The notes beneath the pieces are model-generated. The model made no database searches, had not been told where the DNA came from, and was given only the letters and a program-made list of their open reading frames with translations. This document shows, piece after piece, positions 57,793 to 64,000 of a stretch of DNA of 64,000 nucleotides. Position 1 is the first letter of the stretch. Each line of letters starts with the position of its first letter. A program made the translations under genes and the position numbers. Source of the DNA: an uncultured Bacteroides sp. (lineage in GTDB: Bacteria > Bacteroidota > Bacteroidia > Bacteroidales > Bacteroidaceae); NCBI GenBank assembly GCA_902388495.1, contig CABMPP010000008.1:62001-126000 (forward strand), written 5' to 3'.

Positions 57793-58494
57793 ATGGACGA
57801 GAAACTGCGTATTTTATTGTGCGAAGATGATGAAAATCTTGGCATGCTTTTAAGAGAATATTTACAGGCGAAAGGTTATGCTGCCGAGTTATATCCTGAT
57901 GGAGAAGCCGGATACAAGGCTTTCCTGAAGAATAAGTATGACTTGTGCGTATTCGATGTAATGATGCCGAAGAAAGACGGATTTACATTGGCACAGGAAG
58001 TGCGTGCAGCAAACGCTGAAATTCCTATTATCTTCCTGACAGCCAAAACGCTGAAGGATGATATCCTGGAAGGTTTCAAAATCGGTGCTGATGATTACAT
58101 CACCAAGCCCTTCAGTATGGAAGAGTTGACTTTCAGAATCGAAGCTATCTTGAGACGTGTTCGTGGCAAGAAGAATAAGGAAAGCAACATCTATAAGATT
58201 GGTAAGTTTACATTCGACACACAGAAACAGATTCTGTCTACTGCCGAGAAACAGACCAAGCTGACTACTAAGGAGTCTGAGTTGTTAGGGCTGCTTTGTG
58301 CACATGCCAACGAAATCCTGCAGCGTGACTTCGCGTTGAAGACCATCTGGATTGATGACAACTATTTCAATGCCCGTAGTATGGACGTGTATATCACGAA
58401 ACTGCGTAAGCACTTGAAAGAGGACGATTCTATCGAGATCATCAACATCCACGGAAAAGGATATAAACTGATTACTCCGGAAGCTGAGGCCTGA
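57793..58494 (+). CDS. rprY: Response regulator RprY (OmpR type)
   Basis: This 233-residue protein has an N-terminal receiver domain (phosphorylated Asp55 in VFDVMMPKKDG; Lys in ADDYITKPFS) and a C-terminal winged-helix OmpR/PhoB domain (TTKESELLGLLCAHANEILQRD, MDVYITKLRKHL, IHGKGYKL). It matches RprY of B. fragilis, the essential partner of RprX. The ATG at 57793, five bases after the rprX stop, is preferred over an in-frame TTG at 57784 that overlaps rprX. In other Bacteroidales RprY is linked to stress and sodium responses. A bidirectional terminator follows. Confidence 0.95.
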   Translation: MDEKLRILLCEDDENLGMLLREYLQAKGYAAELYPDGEAGYKAFLKNKYDLCVFDVMMPKKDGFTLAQEVRAANAEIPIIFLTAKTLKDDILEGFKIGADDYITKPFSMEELTFRIEAILRRVRGKKNKESNIYKIGKFTFDTQKQILSTAEKQTKLTTKESELLGLLCAHANEILQRDFALKTIWIDDNYFNARSMDVYITKLRKHLKEDDSIEIINIHGKGYKLITPEAEA

Positions 58495-58524
58495 TAAGCC
58501 TCGGTTCTCCGGCGGGAGGGAAAT

Positions 58525-58557
58525 AAAAAAGGCGGTTGCAATGCAATCGCCTTTTTT
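58525..58557. terminator. Bidirectional terminator between rprY and the small membrane protein gene
   Basis: GGCGGTTGCA pairs with TGCAATCGCC with one G-T mismatch, flanked by A6 and T6-7 tracts on the two sides. Confidence 0.88.
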
Positions 58558-58575
58558 ATTTCTTTTCTTTTGGTA

Positions 58576-58752
58576 TCAATCTGCAATTCGTTTGTTGATG
58601 GCGATGTAAGAAATCAATCCTACTACTACCAAAACAGCCGATGTACCTAAAATAGCATTGTTGTTAACATTGCCGGTGAAAGAACATGCAACCAGGATTA
58701 CAGCTCCTATCACGATTAATACCAAGCCCAGATTTTTTAATAAGCCTTTCAT
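58576..58752 (-). CDS. 58-residue two-helix membrane protein
   Basis: An ATG at 58752 opens a 58-codon frame ending in TGA at 58576. The product has a short basic start (MKGLLKN), a first helix (LGLVLIVIGAVILVACSF), a polar turn (TGNVNNNA), a second helix (ILGTSAVLVVVGLISYIAI) and a basic end (NKRIAD). The shape is a hairpin in the inner membrane with both ends inside. It has its own terminator side of the shared hairpin at 58525-58557. I do not recognise a named family. It lies between rprXY and the MarR gene, so a stress-linked role is possible but not shown. Confidence 0.75.
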   Translation of the reverse strand: MKGLLKNLGLVLIVIGAVILVACSFTGNVNNNAILGTSAVLVVVGLISYIAINKRIAD

Positions 58753-58900
58753 GTGTGTGTATTTTAATAGATTATTATTCTCTTTTGTATTCTTGTCACA
58801 AAGAAAAGCATAATTCTTTAAGAAGCGAAATTATTTTTGCAAAAAAACTATTATTCAACGTAAATAGTCTGTTTGGCAGCCTCTTTGTGTACTGTTCCCG

Positions 58901-59347
58901 TTAATCTTTAGTATTGAAAAATATCTTTCTGAGGACTTCCTGGCTCACCTTGATTTCTTCGAGAGTGACGCCTTGCAGAGCTTCTTTGAGAGTTTGGTTG
59001 GCAATGACACGTGCACGTTCTTCCAGTTCTTTTCCGTCTTTGGTCAGGTGGATCAGGTTGGTGCGGCGGTCTTTTTTGTCCGATATGCGCACCACAAGAT
59101 GCTGGCGCTCCATGTTGTCGATGAGGCGCGTCATGCTGGGTTTGTCTTTGAAAGTTGCATTACACAACTCTTGTTGCGTCACTCCGTCTTTCTCCCACAA
59201 GAAGATGAGGACGGTCCACTGTTCCGGAGTGATTTCCAGGCCGTTCTGCCGGAAGTTGCGGGACAGTTTGCGGTTGATGGCAGCTGAAACCTTGCCGTTC
59301 AGGATGGCAAAGATAAGTCGGATGTCAAAGTTGAATTGCTCTATCAT
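58901..59347 (-). CDS. MarR-family transcriptional regulator
   Basis: This 148-residue protein is counted from ATG 59347, because a near-perfect promoter lies at 59372-59402 and an upstream in-frame ATG (59488) would be outside the transcript. The winged helix-turn-helix (about 45-115) shows LEITPEQWTVLIFLWEKDG, TQQELCNATFKDKPSMTRLIDNMER and RRTNLIHLTKDGKEL, typical of MarR; helices at both ends form the dimer. MarR proteins mostly repress their own gene and neighbouring export or stress genes and let go when a small molecule binds. A perfect palindrome overlaps its promoter (59401-59418). No target gene is obvious next to it. Confidence 0.92.
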   Translation of the reverse strand: MIEQFNFDIRLIFAILNGKVSAAINRKLSRNFRQNGLEITPEQWTVLIFLWEKDGVTQQELCNATFKDKPSMTRLIDNMERQHLVVRISDKKDRRTNLIHLTKDGKELEERARVIANQTLKEALQGVTLEEIKVSQEVLRKIFFNTKD

Positions 59348-59371
59348 GAAATTATTGTTTAAACAACTTTG

Positions 59372-59402
59372 CAAAGATAGTGCAAGCTGAAGACAATACA
59401 AA
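59372..59402 (-). promoter_or_regulatory. Promoter of the MarR gene
   Basis: Minus strand: TTTG at 59402-59399, a 19-bp spacer and TATCTTTG at 59379-59372. Both boxes and the spacing fit the Bacteroides sigma-ABfr consensus. It lies 25 bp before the start codon. Confidence 0.85.
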
Positions 59403-59418
59403 ATAAGCTGGCTTATTT
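59401..59418. promoter_or_regulatory. Candidate MarR operator
   Basis: AAATAAGC-TG-GCTTATTT is a perfect 18-bp palindrome that overlaps the -33 box of the MarR promoter. Its size and place suit self-repression by a MarR dimer. It also lies about 90 bp upstream of the divergent rpsF promoter, too far to block it directly. Confidence 0.65.
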
Positions 59419-59504
59419 TTATTGTTGAAGCGAAGCCTATCTTATTTAAAGATACTTCTCTTCCGCGATAAATCCTATATCGGGACACAAAAAAACATTA
59501 AATG

Positions 59505-59535
59505 TTTGTAGTTCAAAATAAAATGCCTACCTTTG
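59505..59535 (+). promoter_or_regulatory. Promoter of the rpsF-rpsR-rplI operon
   Basis: TTTG at 59505-59508, a 19-bp spacer and TACCTTTG at 59528-59535 fit the Bacteroides consensus fully. The 5' leader of about 40 nt is AT-rich and I see no S6:S18-binding RNA motif in it. Confidence 0.88.
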
Positions 59536-59583
59536 CACCCGCAATTTAATAAACAAATAATTTATTTATTTAATTAAACGAGT

Positions 59584-59928
59584 ATGAATCAATACGAAAC
59601 CGTTTTCATTTTAACTCCCGTTTTGTCTGATGTTCAGATGAAGGAAGCGGTAGAAAAATTCAAAGGCATCCTTACTGCTGAAGGTGCTGAGATTGTAAAT
59701 GAAGAAAACTGGGGACTGAAAAAGCTGGCTTATCCAATCCAGAAGAAGTCAACCGGTTTCTATCAGCTGATTGAGTTCAATGCAGAACCTACTGTCATTG
59801 ATAAATTGGAAGTAAACTTCCGTCGTGACGAGCGCGTGATCCGTTTCTTGACTTTCAAGCAAGACAAGTATGCTGCTGAATATGCTGCGAAGAGAAGAAG
59901 TGTTAAATCAACTAAAAAGGAGGATTAA
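59584..59928 (+). CDS. rpsF: 30S ribosomal protein S6
   Basis: This 114-residue protein is a full S6: [16 protein letters not shown] start, [21 protein letters not shown], and the [13 protein letters not shown] strand that contacts S18. The end is lysine-rich. It is the first gene of the S6-S18-L9 operon. Its last codons contain the strong ribosome-binding site of rpsR. Confidence 0.98.
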   Translation: MNQYETVFILTPVLSDVQMKEAVEKFKGILTAEGAEIVNEENWGLKKLAYPIQKKSTGFYQLIEFNAEPTVIDKLEVNFRRDERVIRFLTFKQDKYAAEYAAKRRSVKSTKKED

Positions 59929-59930
59929 TC

Positions 59931-60203
59931 ATGGCACAACAAGTTCAATCAGAAATCAGATATTTAACTCCGCCCTCAGTAGACGTTAAGAAGAAAAAAT
60001 ACTGCCGTTTCAAAAAGAGCGGTATTAAGTACATCGACTACAAAGATCCCGAATTCTTGAAGAAATTCTTGAATGAGCAAGGTAAGATCCTTCCGCGTCG
60101 TATTACAGGTACTTCTTTGAAGTTCCAACGTCGTGTAGCTCAAGCTGTGAAGAGAGCACGCCACTTGGCGTTGCTGCCCTATGTAACTGACATGATGAAA
60201 TAA
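59931..60203 (+). CDS. rpsR: 30S ribosomal protein S18
   Basis: This 90-residue S18 shows [38 protein letters not shown] and [19 protein letters not shown], all typical. It partners S6 in the platform of the small subunit. A clear Shine-Dalgarno AAGGAGG (59917-59923) lies seven bases before the ATG, inside the end of rpsF; such strong sites are uncommon in Bacteroides. Confidence 0.98.
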   Translation: MAQQVQSEIRYLTPPSVDVKKKKYCRFKKSGIKYIDYKDPEFLKKFLNEQGKILPRRITGTSLKFQRRVAQAVKRARHLALLPYVTDMMK

Positions 60204-60218
60204 TAGGAGGAGGAAAGT

Positions 60219-60668
60219 ATGGAAATTATATTGAAAGAAGACATTGTAAATTTGGGTTATAAGAACGATATCGTAACGGTTAAGTCCGGTTATGGTCGTA
60301 ACTACCTCATCCCCACTGGTAAAGCTGTTATTGCTTCACCTGCTGCAAAGAAAATGTTGGCTGAAGACTTGAAGCAACGTGCTCACAAGTTGGAGAAAAT
60401 CAAAAAGGATGCTGAAGAACTGGCTGCTAAGCTGGAAGGCGTATCATTGAAGATCGCTACTAAGGTTAGCTCTACCGGTACTATCTTCGGCTCTGTTGGT
60501 AACATCCAGATTGCAGAAGAGTTGGCTAAATTGGGTCACAACGTAGATCGTAAGATTATCGTTGTTAAGGACGCAGTGAAAGAAGTTGGTAACTACAAAG
60601 CTATCGTTAAACTGCATAAGGAAGTTTCCGTAGAAATTCCTTTCGAAGTAGTTGCTGAAGAAGCATAA
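60219..60668 (+). CDS. rplI: 50S ribosomal protein L9
   Basis: This 149-residue L9 has the N-terminal rRNA-binding domain (MEIILKEDIVNLGYKNDIVTVKSGYGRNYLIP), the long connecting helix (about 42-75) and the C-terminal domain (KVSSTGTIFGSVGNIQIAEEL, VEIPFEVVAE). Length is normal. A strong purine site AGGAGGAGG (60205-60213) precedes the ATG. A terminator follows at 60688-60723. Confidence 0.98.
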   Translation: MEIILKEDIVNLGYKNDIVTVKSGYGRNYLIPTGKAVIASPAAKKMLAEDLKQRAHKLEKIKKDAEELAAKLEGVSLKIATKVSSTGTIFGSVGNIQIAEELAKLGHNVDRKIIVVKDAVKEVGNYKAIVKLHKEVSVEIPFEVVAEEA

Positions 60669-60687
60669 TCAAACTTCATATATATTG

Positions 60688-60723
60688 AAAAGCCCGGCTT
60701 CCGATAAGAAAGCCGGGCTTTTT
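60688..60723 (+). terminator. Terminator of the rpsF-rpsR-rplI operon
   Basis: AAAGCCCGGCTT (60689-60700) pairs exactly with AAGCCGGGCTTT (60710-60721) around a 9-nt loop, with a T-run at the end. Confidence 0.93.
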
Positions 60724-60736
60724 GTTTCCCTATTGC

Positions 60737-61447
60737 TTAATTATATTCTTTGTCAATAGCGGCAATGGTTTCATCAATTAGTTTTAAGTGATAGTTGTAC
60801 GTAATGTACGGATCATCATGTATCTGAGCAATTTGTCGTATGGCAGCATAACCTTCTGTGAGGTGGAAAATGAAGTCCCAGGTTTCTTTTAGCGTGTTAT
60901 TTTCATTCGTAAATTTCTGAAAATCTTGTCGGGTGCTAAATTTTTCTATCACATTATCTTTTGTTTCAGAATAGCCTTCGTAAAACAGATGCGAACTCTT
61001 TATTGTGGCGTATGCCTCAATAATTTGGACGACAAGTTCTTTGTTGCTGATATTTTGCATCAGAGAAGATGCTCTGAGCATTTCTATGGCGTCAGTGACC
61101 GGAAGAAAATCTCTTGATTTGAAAGGAAGATAGCCGTAATAGTTCAGTGAGTCTGCGGATGCTTCATCCATTTTATCCTTAAATTGGAGCAGATAGCGTG
61201 CGCCTTTTTTATTAGACACTTCCATTTCCATCATTTCCCCTATGATCTCTTTATTTATAAGTAATTCGCTCTTTACCAACTGCAAAGCTTGCGTCACTTC
61301 CTTTTTCTTATTGTGTTCTTCTATCATGTCACTCCCTACGAAAGTGATAATGATGCCCAACACTACCGCAACAAAGTTGCAGATAAAATCTCCCATTCGT
61401 TTTGTGGCGGTAGGAGAGGTGATGATTTCCTTCAGTTTTTTTCCCAT
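60737..61447 (-). CDS. Membrane-anchored protein, tandem paralogue B (DUF6090-like)
   Basis: This 236-residue protein has a basic N-terminus, one membrane helix (about 21-40, FICNFVAVVLGIIITFVGSD) and a long, mainly helical periplasmic part with coiled-coil character (EEHNKKKEVTQALQLVKSELLINKEI). It shares the string GDFxxNFxAVVLGIIITFxGSDxI and most of its layout with the protein encoded just upstream (61498-62229), so the pair came from a duplication. The design of one helix followed by EEHN/ERN and a helical tail recalls DUF6090 proteins of Bacteroidetes; the assignment is weak. No catalytic motif is seen and no function is known to me. Confidence 0.8.
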   Translation of the reverse strand: MGKKLKEIITSPTATKRMGDFICNFVAVVLGIIITFVGSDMIEEHNKKKEVTQALQLVKSELLINKEIIGEMMEMEVSNKKGARYLLQFKDKMDEASADSLNYYGYLPFKSRDFLPVTDAIEMLRASSLMQNISNKELVVQIIEAYATIKSSHLFYEGYSETKDNVIEKFSTRQDFQKFTNENNTLKETWDFIFHLTEGYAAIRQIAQIHDDPYITYNYHLKLIDETIAAIDKEYN

Positions 61448-61497
61448 GTGTTTTTATAGTAATTTATAGTGGAATAGCCTGTTTCGACTGATTCCGG

Positions 61498-62229
61498 TTA
61501 TTTACATTCCTCTTCAATGGCTGCGATTGCTTCATCGATTTTTTCTATACTTGCCTGGTAGATGCGCGGACTTTGTATATTGGGGATTGCTTGAAGGAGT
61601 TGTAAACCTTCCGGCTGGGTGTACAGCAAATGAAGTTGTTGCTCAAATTCGCTTTCCATGTCCCGGGCCTTTTCTCTTTGTTTCGTCAGGCTGTATGAAA
61701 GGGCCTTTACTTTCGGGTTGTCATTGAACTCATTTTGTACCTGGTCTTTTACATTACTATATTTGTCGAAAGAAACTTCGGCAGCCTTTATTGCTCCGTA
61801 GACTTTCATTATTTGCAAGGCAAGTTCCTTATTTTGTATTTTCTGAATGAGTGCAGATGCTTTGAGCATTTCCATGGCATCGCTGGTGAACGTGAATTTA
61901 CTCCACTGAAAGGGGAGCGGGAAATATTTGCGGATAGAATCCTGAGGCATTTCGGCCGGATTATCTTTATGCTCAAAAAGGTAATTCGCGGCGTATTGTT
62001 CCAATACTATTCTGTCTCTCAGGGCTTCCATTTCTTCCCTGTTCAGGAGGAGTTCGCTTTTTACCAGTTGCAGAGATTTCTTTATTTCCTTTTGGGTGTT
62101 TCGTTCCGTAATCCAGTCACTACCTGCAAAGGTGATGATGATACCCAATACTACGGCAATGAAGTTGCGGAAGAAATCACCGAATTTATATTCTGTGCTG
62201 ATTCGTTTTATCTTTTCTGTTGTTTTCAT
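61498..62229 (-). CDS. Membrane-anchored protein, tandem paralogue A (DUF6090-like)
   Basis: This 243-residue paralogue of the protein at 60737-61447 is separated from it by 50 bp and probably shares a transcript. It has an N-terminal helix (about 21-41, FFRNFIAVVLGIIITFAGSD), then a helical periplasmic region (ERNTQKEIKKSLQLVKSELLLNREEMEAL, FTSDAMEMLKASALIQKIQNKELALQIMKVYGAIKAAE). The matching strings in the other copy are DAIEMLRASSLMQNISNKELVVQIIEAYATIKSS-like, so the whole length is related. Nothing enzymatic is visible. The two could form a hetero-oligomer. Confidence 0.8.
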   Translation of the reverse strand: MKTTEKIKRISTEYKFGDFFRNFIAVVLGIIITFAGSDWITERNTQKEIKKSLQLVKSELLLNREEMEALRDRIVLEQYAANYLFEHKDNPAEMPQDSIRKYFPLPFQWSKFTFTSDAMEMLKASALIQKIQNKELALQIMKVYGAIKAAEVSFDKYSNVKDQVQNEFNDNPKVKALSYSLTKQREKARDMESEFEQQLHLLYTQPEGLQLLQAIPNIQSPRIYQASIEKIDEAIAAIEEECK

Positions 62230-62282
62230 ATTTTATAAGTGTATAAGGGTTCTTGTGTCAAAGATAAGGAAAATCTGTAAAA

Positions 62283-62325
62283 AGCAAAAGGGACATACCC
62301 TAAATATAGGATATGTCCCTTGCTT
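62283..62325 (-). terminator. Terminator after the RRM protein gene
   Basis: AAAGGGACATACCC pairs with GGATATGTCCCTT around a short A/T loop. On the minus strand a T-rich tract follows, 18 bp after the RRM gene stop. Confidence 0.75.
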
Positions 62326-62343
62326 TATTATCAGCCTATAGGC

Positions 62344-62589
62344 TTAGTTCTTCGGCAACGCTTCTTTAACTACCATCTGGCGGCCTGCGTATTCTGCTCC
62401 GTGCAATTCAGAGATTGCGTGCTGAGCTTCAGCTGTTTCAGGCATATCTACAAAAGCAAAGCCTTTTGATCTTTTTGTGTCACGGTCAACGATCAGTTTA
62501 ACTGAATCTACTGTTCCATACTCTTCCATTACTTGTCTCAAATCTGATTCCTTAACTCTGTAGCTAAGGTTTCCAACATACATATTCAT
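62344..62589 (-). CDS. RRM-type RNA-binding protein
   Basis: This 81-residue protein is a single RNA-recognition motif: RNP2 MYVGNL at the N-terminus, RNP1 KGFAFVDM in the middle (about 42-49), and the beta-alpha-beta layout between (ESDLRQVMEEYGTVDSVKLIVDRDT). Bacteroides carry several such proteins (the Rbp group); they bind single-stranded U-rich RNA, and one (RbpB) is known to affect sugar-locus expression with small RNAs. Which member this is cannot be told here. The gap before it suggests a long leader. Confidence 0.93.
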   Translation of the reverse strand: MNMYVGNLSYRVKESDLRQVMEEYGTVDSVKLIVDRDTKRSKGFAFVDMPETAEAQHAISELHGAEYAGRQMVVKEALPKN

Positions 62590-62847
62590 AAATACAAAAA
62601 ATAAAAAATTAATAATTCAATAAAGGATTCTTAGGAAGTTGTAGTCAGAAATGAAAATTCTCAATGTGGTTAATCGAGTAGTAACATAATGAAACGCAGA
62701 TCGTAATAAACCTCTTATTGTTTTGATTGATGCAAAGGAACGACTTTAAATCGGATATTGCACTATACCTTACTACTTTTCTTTTACTTTATACTCCTTT
62801 TTGTGAAATAAGGTCAATACTTAACACTTGATGCTTGCAGTAGGGCA
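62590..62847 (-). other. AT-rich leader region of the RRM gene
   Basis: The minus strand has TTCCTTTG at 62740-62733, one base off the -7 consensus, which would give the RRM gene a leader of about 135 nt. I see no open frame or strong hairpin in it. Long leaders are usual for self-regulated RNA-binding protein genes. Confidence 0.35.
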
Positions 62848-62886
62848 TAAAAAAAAGTCTGGTGTGCTTGTTGCACGTCAGACTTT
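62848..62886 (-). terminator. Terminator after the Ala-rich lipoprotein gene
   Basis: AAAGTCTGGTGTGC pairs with GCACGTCAGACTTT around TTGTT, with eight A on the plus side that become a T-run on the minus strand. Confidence 0.88.
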
Positions 62887-62910
62887 CAATTCTCTCGAGT
62901 GTTACTGAAA

Positions 62911-63126
62911 TTATTCAGCTACAACTGCTGCGCTATCTACTGCTACAGTGTCAGCTTCAGCTGCTGCTGCGGCTGCTGCCTCAGCTGCTGCTGCTTCTAC
63001 AGCTGCGATTGAATCAGCGATACGGATTGAATCTGCAGTTGCTTGTTCAGCGTTAGCTGCTTTGTTACCACATGATGCGAAAGATACTGCTACGATAGCT
63101 ACAGCCATCAAAACTAATTTTTTCAT
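62911..63126 (-). CDS. Small alanine-rich lipoprotein
   Basis: This 71-residue protein is counted from ATG 63126, which opens a type II signal peptide (MKKLVLMAVAIVAVSFASC, lipid on Cys19). The mature 53 residues are almost only Ala, Glu, Asp, Val and Ser, with the helical stretch IAAVEAAAAEAAAAAAAEAD; they should form one acidic helix. An in-frame ATG ten codons upstream is less likely. It has its own -7 box and terminator, so it is a single-gene unit. Small Ala-rich lipoproteins may act as outer-membrane spacers, but no function is known to me. Confidence 0.82.
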   Translation of the reverse strand: MKKLVLMAVAIVAVSFASCGNKAANAEQATADSIRIADSIAAVEAAAAEAAAAAAAEADTVAVDSAAVVAE

Positions 63127-63179
63127 TTTCGTTGCTTTTTTAAAAACGTAATACAATCAATTGCTTTATTAAAACGATG

Positions 63180-63187
63180 CAAAGGTA
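63180..63187 (-). promoter_or_regulatory. Candidate -7 box for the Ala-rich lipoprotein gene
   Basis: The minus strand reads TACCTTTG at 63187-63180, 53 bp before the ATG at 63126. No -33 TTTG is seen. Confidence 0.5.
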
Positions 63188-63286
63188 TGCACTTTTTGAA
63201 TATGTTGTTCTTAAAACCCCAACTTTTTTTATATTTTTTTTTGAAGAACGGCTGTTTATGTACTTATTTACATGTTATACAACATG

Positions 63287-64000
63287 TTAATCTTCCGCAA
63301 TGCTATTGTATAAATACCTCTTGATGCTTCTTTTGGGCGTTTTCTCAAATTCTGTCGGATAAAGCTGAATCTGGCTTACCTTTTCGTAAGCGGCAACGCT
63401 GTTGTTCAGGTTCTTGAGGTTCTCGTCCATAATGGTTTTGAGGTTATCCGGTTGGTTCAGCCCAAGGGAGTCCAGCGCCTCGTAGTCGGCATAAACCAAT
63501 GCAACCAACTTTTTATTTCGTTCGATGACAAGACTTTCCATAACGAAAGGCATATTGTTGAGTCGCGCTTCTATTTCTTCGGGGAAGATATTTTGACCGC
63601 TGGAACTGAGAATCATGGTTTTGCTACGTCCGCGGATAAAGAGATTATTGTTCTCGTCCATCGTACCCAGGTCACCGGTGCGCAGCCATCCGTCTTCGGT
63701 GAAGACTTCTTGGGTGGCTTCGGGGTTTTTATAGTAACCTGCCATGACATTTTCACCGCGCACTTGTATCTCGCCGAGTTGGTCATCCGGATGTTCTTTG
63801 TAGATTCGGGCTTCCAAAATATCAAGCACCCGTCCCGAGGAGGTGGGAACAAACTCATTCCACGGGGCATAGCTGATGAGGGGAGCGCATTCGGTCATGC
63901 CATAACCGATGGTGAACGGGAATTTGATGCGATAAAAGAACTCCTCCACTTCGGGATTCATGGCAGCGCCACCGATGATGACTTCCTTGAACCGTCCGCC
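63287..64000 (-). CDS. Long-chain fatty-acid--CoA ligase-like AMP-binding enzyme (5' part outside window)
   Basis: The last 237 residues are present, and the frame stays open to base 64000. It is the C-terminal half of an ANL-superfamily adenylating enzyme: GGAAMNPEVEEFF, the A5 string YGMTECAPLIS, the A7 string GWLRTGDLG, the hinge RGRSKTMILSSSGQNIFPEEIE (A8) and a C-terminal lid with the lysine-bearing TPKRSIKRYLY. These features fit long-chain acyl-CoA synthetases (FadD/FACL type), which activate fatty acids with ATP and CoA. Substrate chain length cannot be read from this part. Confidence 0.9.
   Translation of the reverse strand, partial: GGRFKEVIIGGAAMNPEVEEFFYRIKFPFTIGYGMTECAPLISYAPWNEFVPTSSGRVLDILEARIYKEHPDDQLGEIQVRGENVMAGYYKNPEATQEVFTEDGWLRTGDLGTMDENNNLFIRGRSKTMILSSSGQNIFPEEIEARLNNMPFVMESLVIERNKKLVALVYADYEALDSLGLNQPDNLKTIMDENLKNLNNSVAAYEKVSQIQLYPTEFEKTPKRSIKRYLYNSIAED

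Noticed and set aside
59536..59583. S6:S18-binding leader RNA before rpsF
   Set aside because: The short AT-rich leader lacks the CCG-bearing bulged stem expected for that motif.
62862..63056. Leucine-rich plus-strand open frame of 64 codons
   Set aside because: Shadow of the Ala/Glu-rich lipoprotein gene on the other strand.

Overview
The window looks like a chromosome segment of a human-gut Bacteroides, possibly of the B. intestinalis/cellulosilyticus type; the species is not decided. The support is two SusC/SusD pairs, two giant hybrid two-component sensors, the rprX-rprY pair, an EF-G2 gene, an RRM protein, and many promoters of the Bacteroides sigma-ABfr type (TTTG, about 19 bp, TAnnTTTG) with few Shine-Dalgarno sites.

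Region by region. (1) 1-3569, minus strand: an ECF sigma factor, a small lipoprotein, a short anti-sigma factor and an STN-type TonB-dependent receptor cut by the window edge. (2) 3636-4766: hemW, followed by a 21/22-bp-period palindrome array. (3) 5112-23728, plus strand: ten carbohydrate-active genes (GH16, DUF2264, BNR_4 propeller, GH105, double GH43, GH97, GH51, GH127, GH51, GH2). An oppositely transcribed hybrid sensor (23793-27851) and a SusC/SusD pair (28234-33636) follow. (4) 33848-35050: an AAA-ATPase-like protein that seems to have lost its nuclease domain, then a repeat-rich 0.5-kb gap holding a second palindrome array. (5) 35579-51626: a second locus with GH43, hybrid sensor, SusC/SusD, a zinc-metalloprotease lipoprotein, a galactanase-like GH43 and, on the minus strand, GH35. 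(6) 51804-64000, mostly housekeeping and regulation: a C26-M19 peptidase fusion, EF-G2, rprXY, a 58-aa membrane protein, a MarR regulator, rpsF-rpsR-rplI, two tandem paralogous membrane-anchored proteins, an RRM protein, an Ala-rich lipoprotein and a partial acyl-CoA ligase.

How the genes may work together (inference). The two sugar loci carry enzymes for alpha- and beta-L-arabinofuranose (GH51 x2, GH127, GH43), beta-galactose (GH2, GH35, galactanase-like GH43, GH16), unsaturated uronic acid (GH105) and alpha-galactose or beta-L-arabinopyranose (GH97). That set fits type II arabinogalactan or arabinogalactan-protein side chains. Each SusC/SusD pair would import oligosaccharides and each hybrid sensor would detect a periplasmic fragment and activate its locus. 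No recognisable polysaccharide lyase and no SusE/F-like surface glycan-binding protein are encoded here.

The least explained structures are the two tandem palindrome arrays (4853-4987 and 35296-35444), which share a design but not a sequence, the in-frame loss of a domain in the AAA protein, and a lipoprotein gene placed between a sigma factor and its anti-sigma factor. I found no CRISPR array, insertion sequence, rRNA or tRNA.
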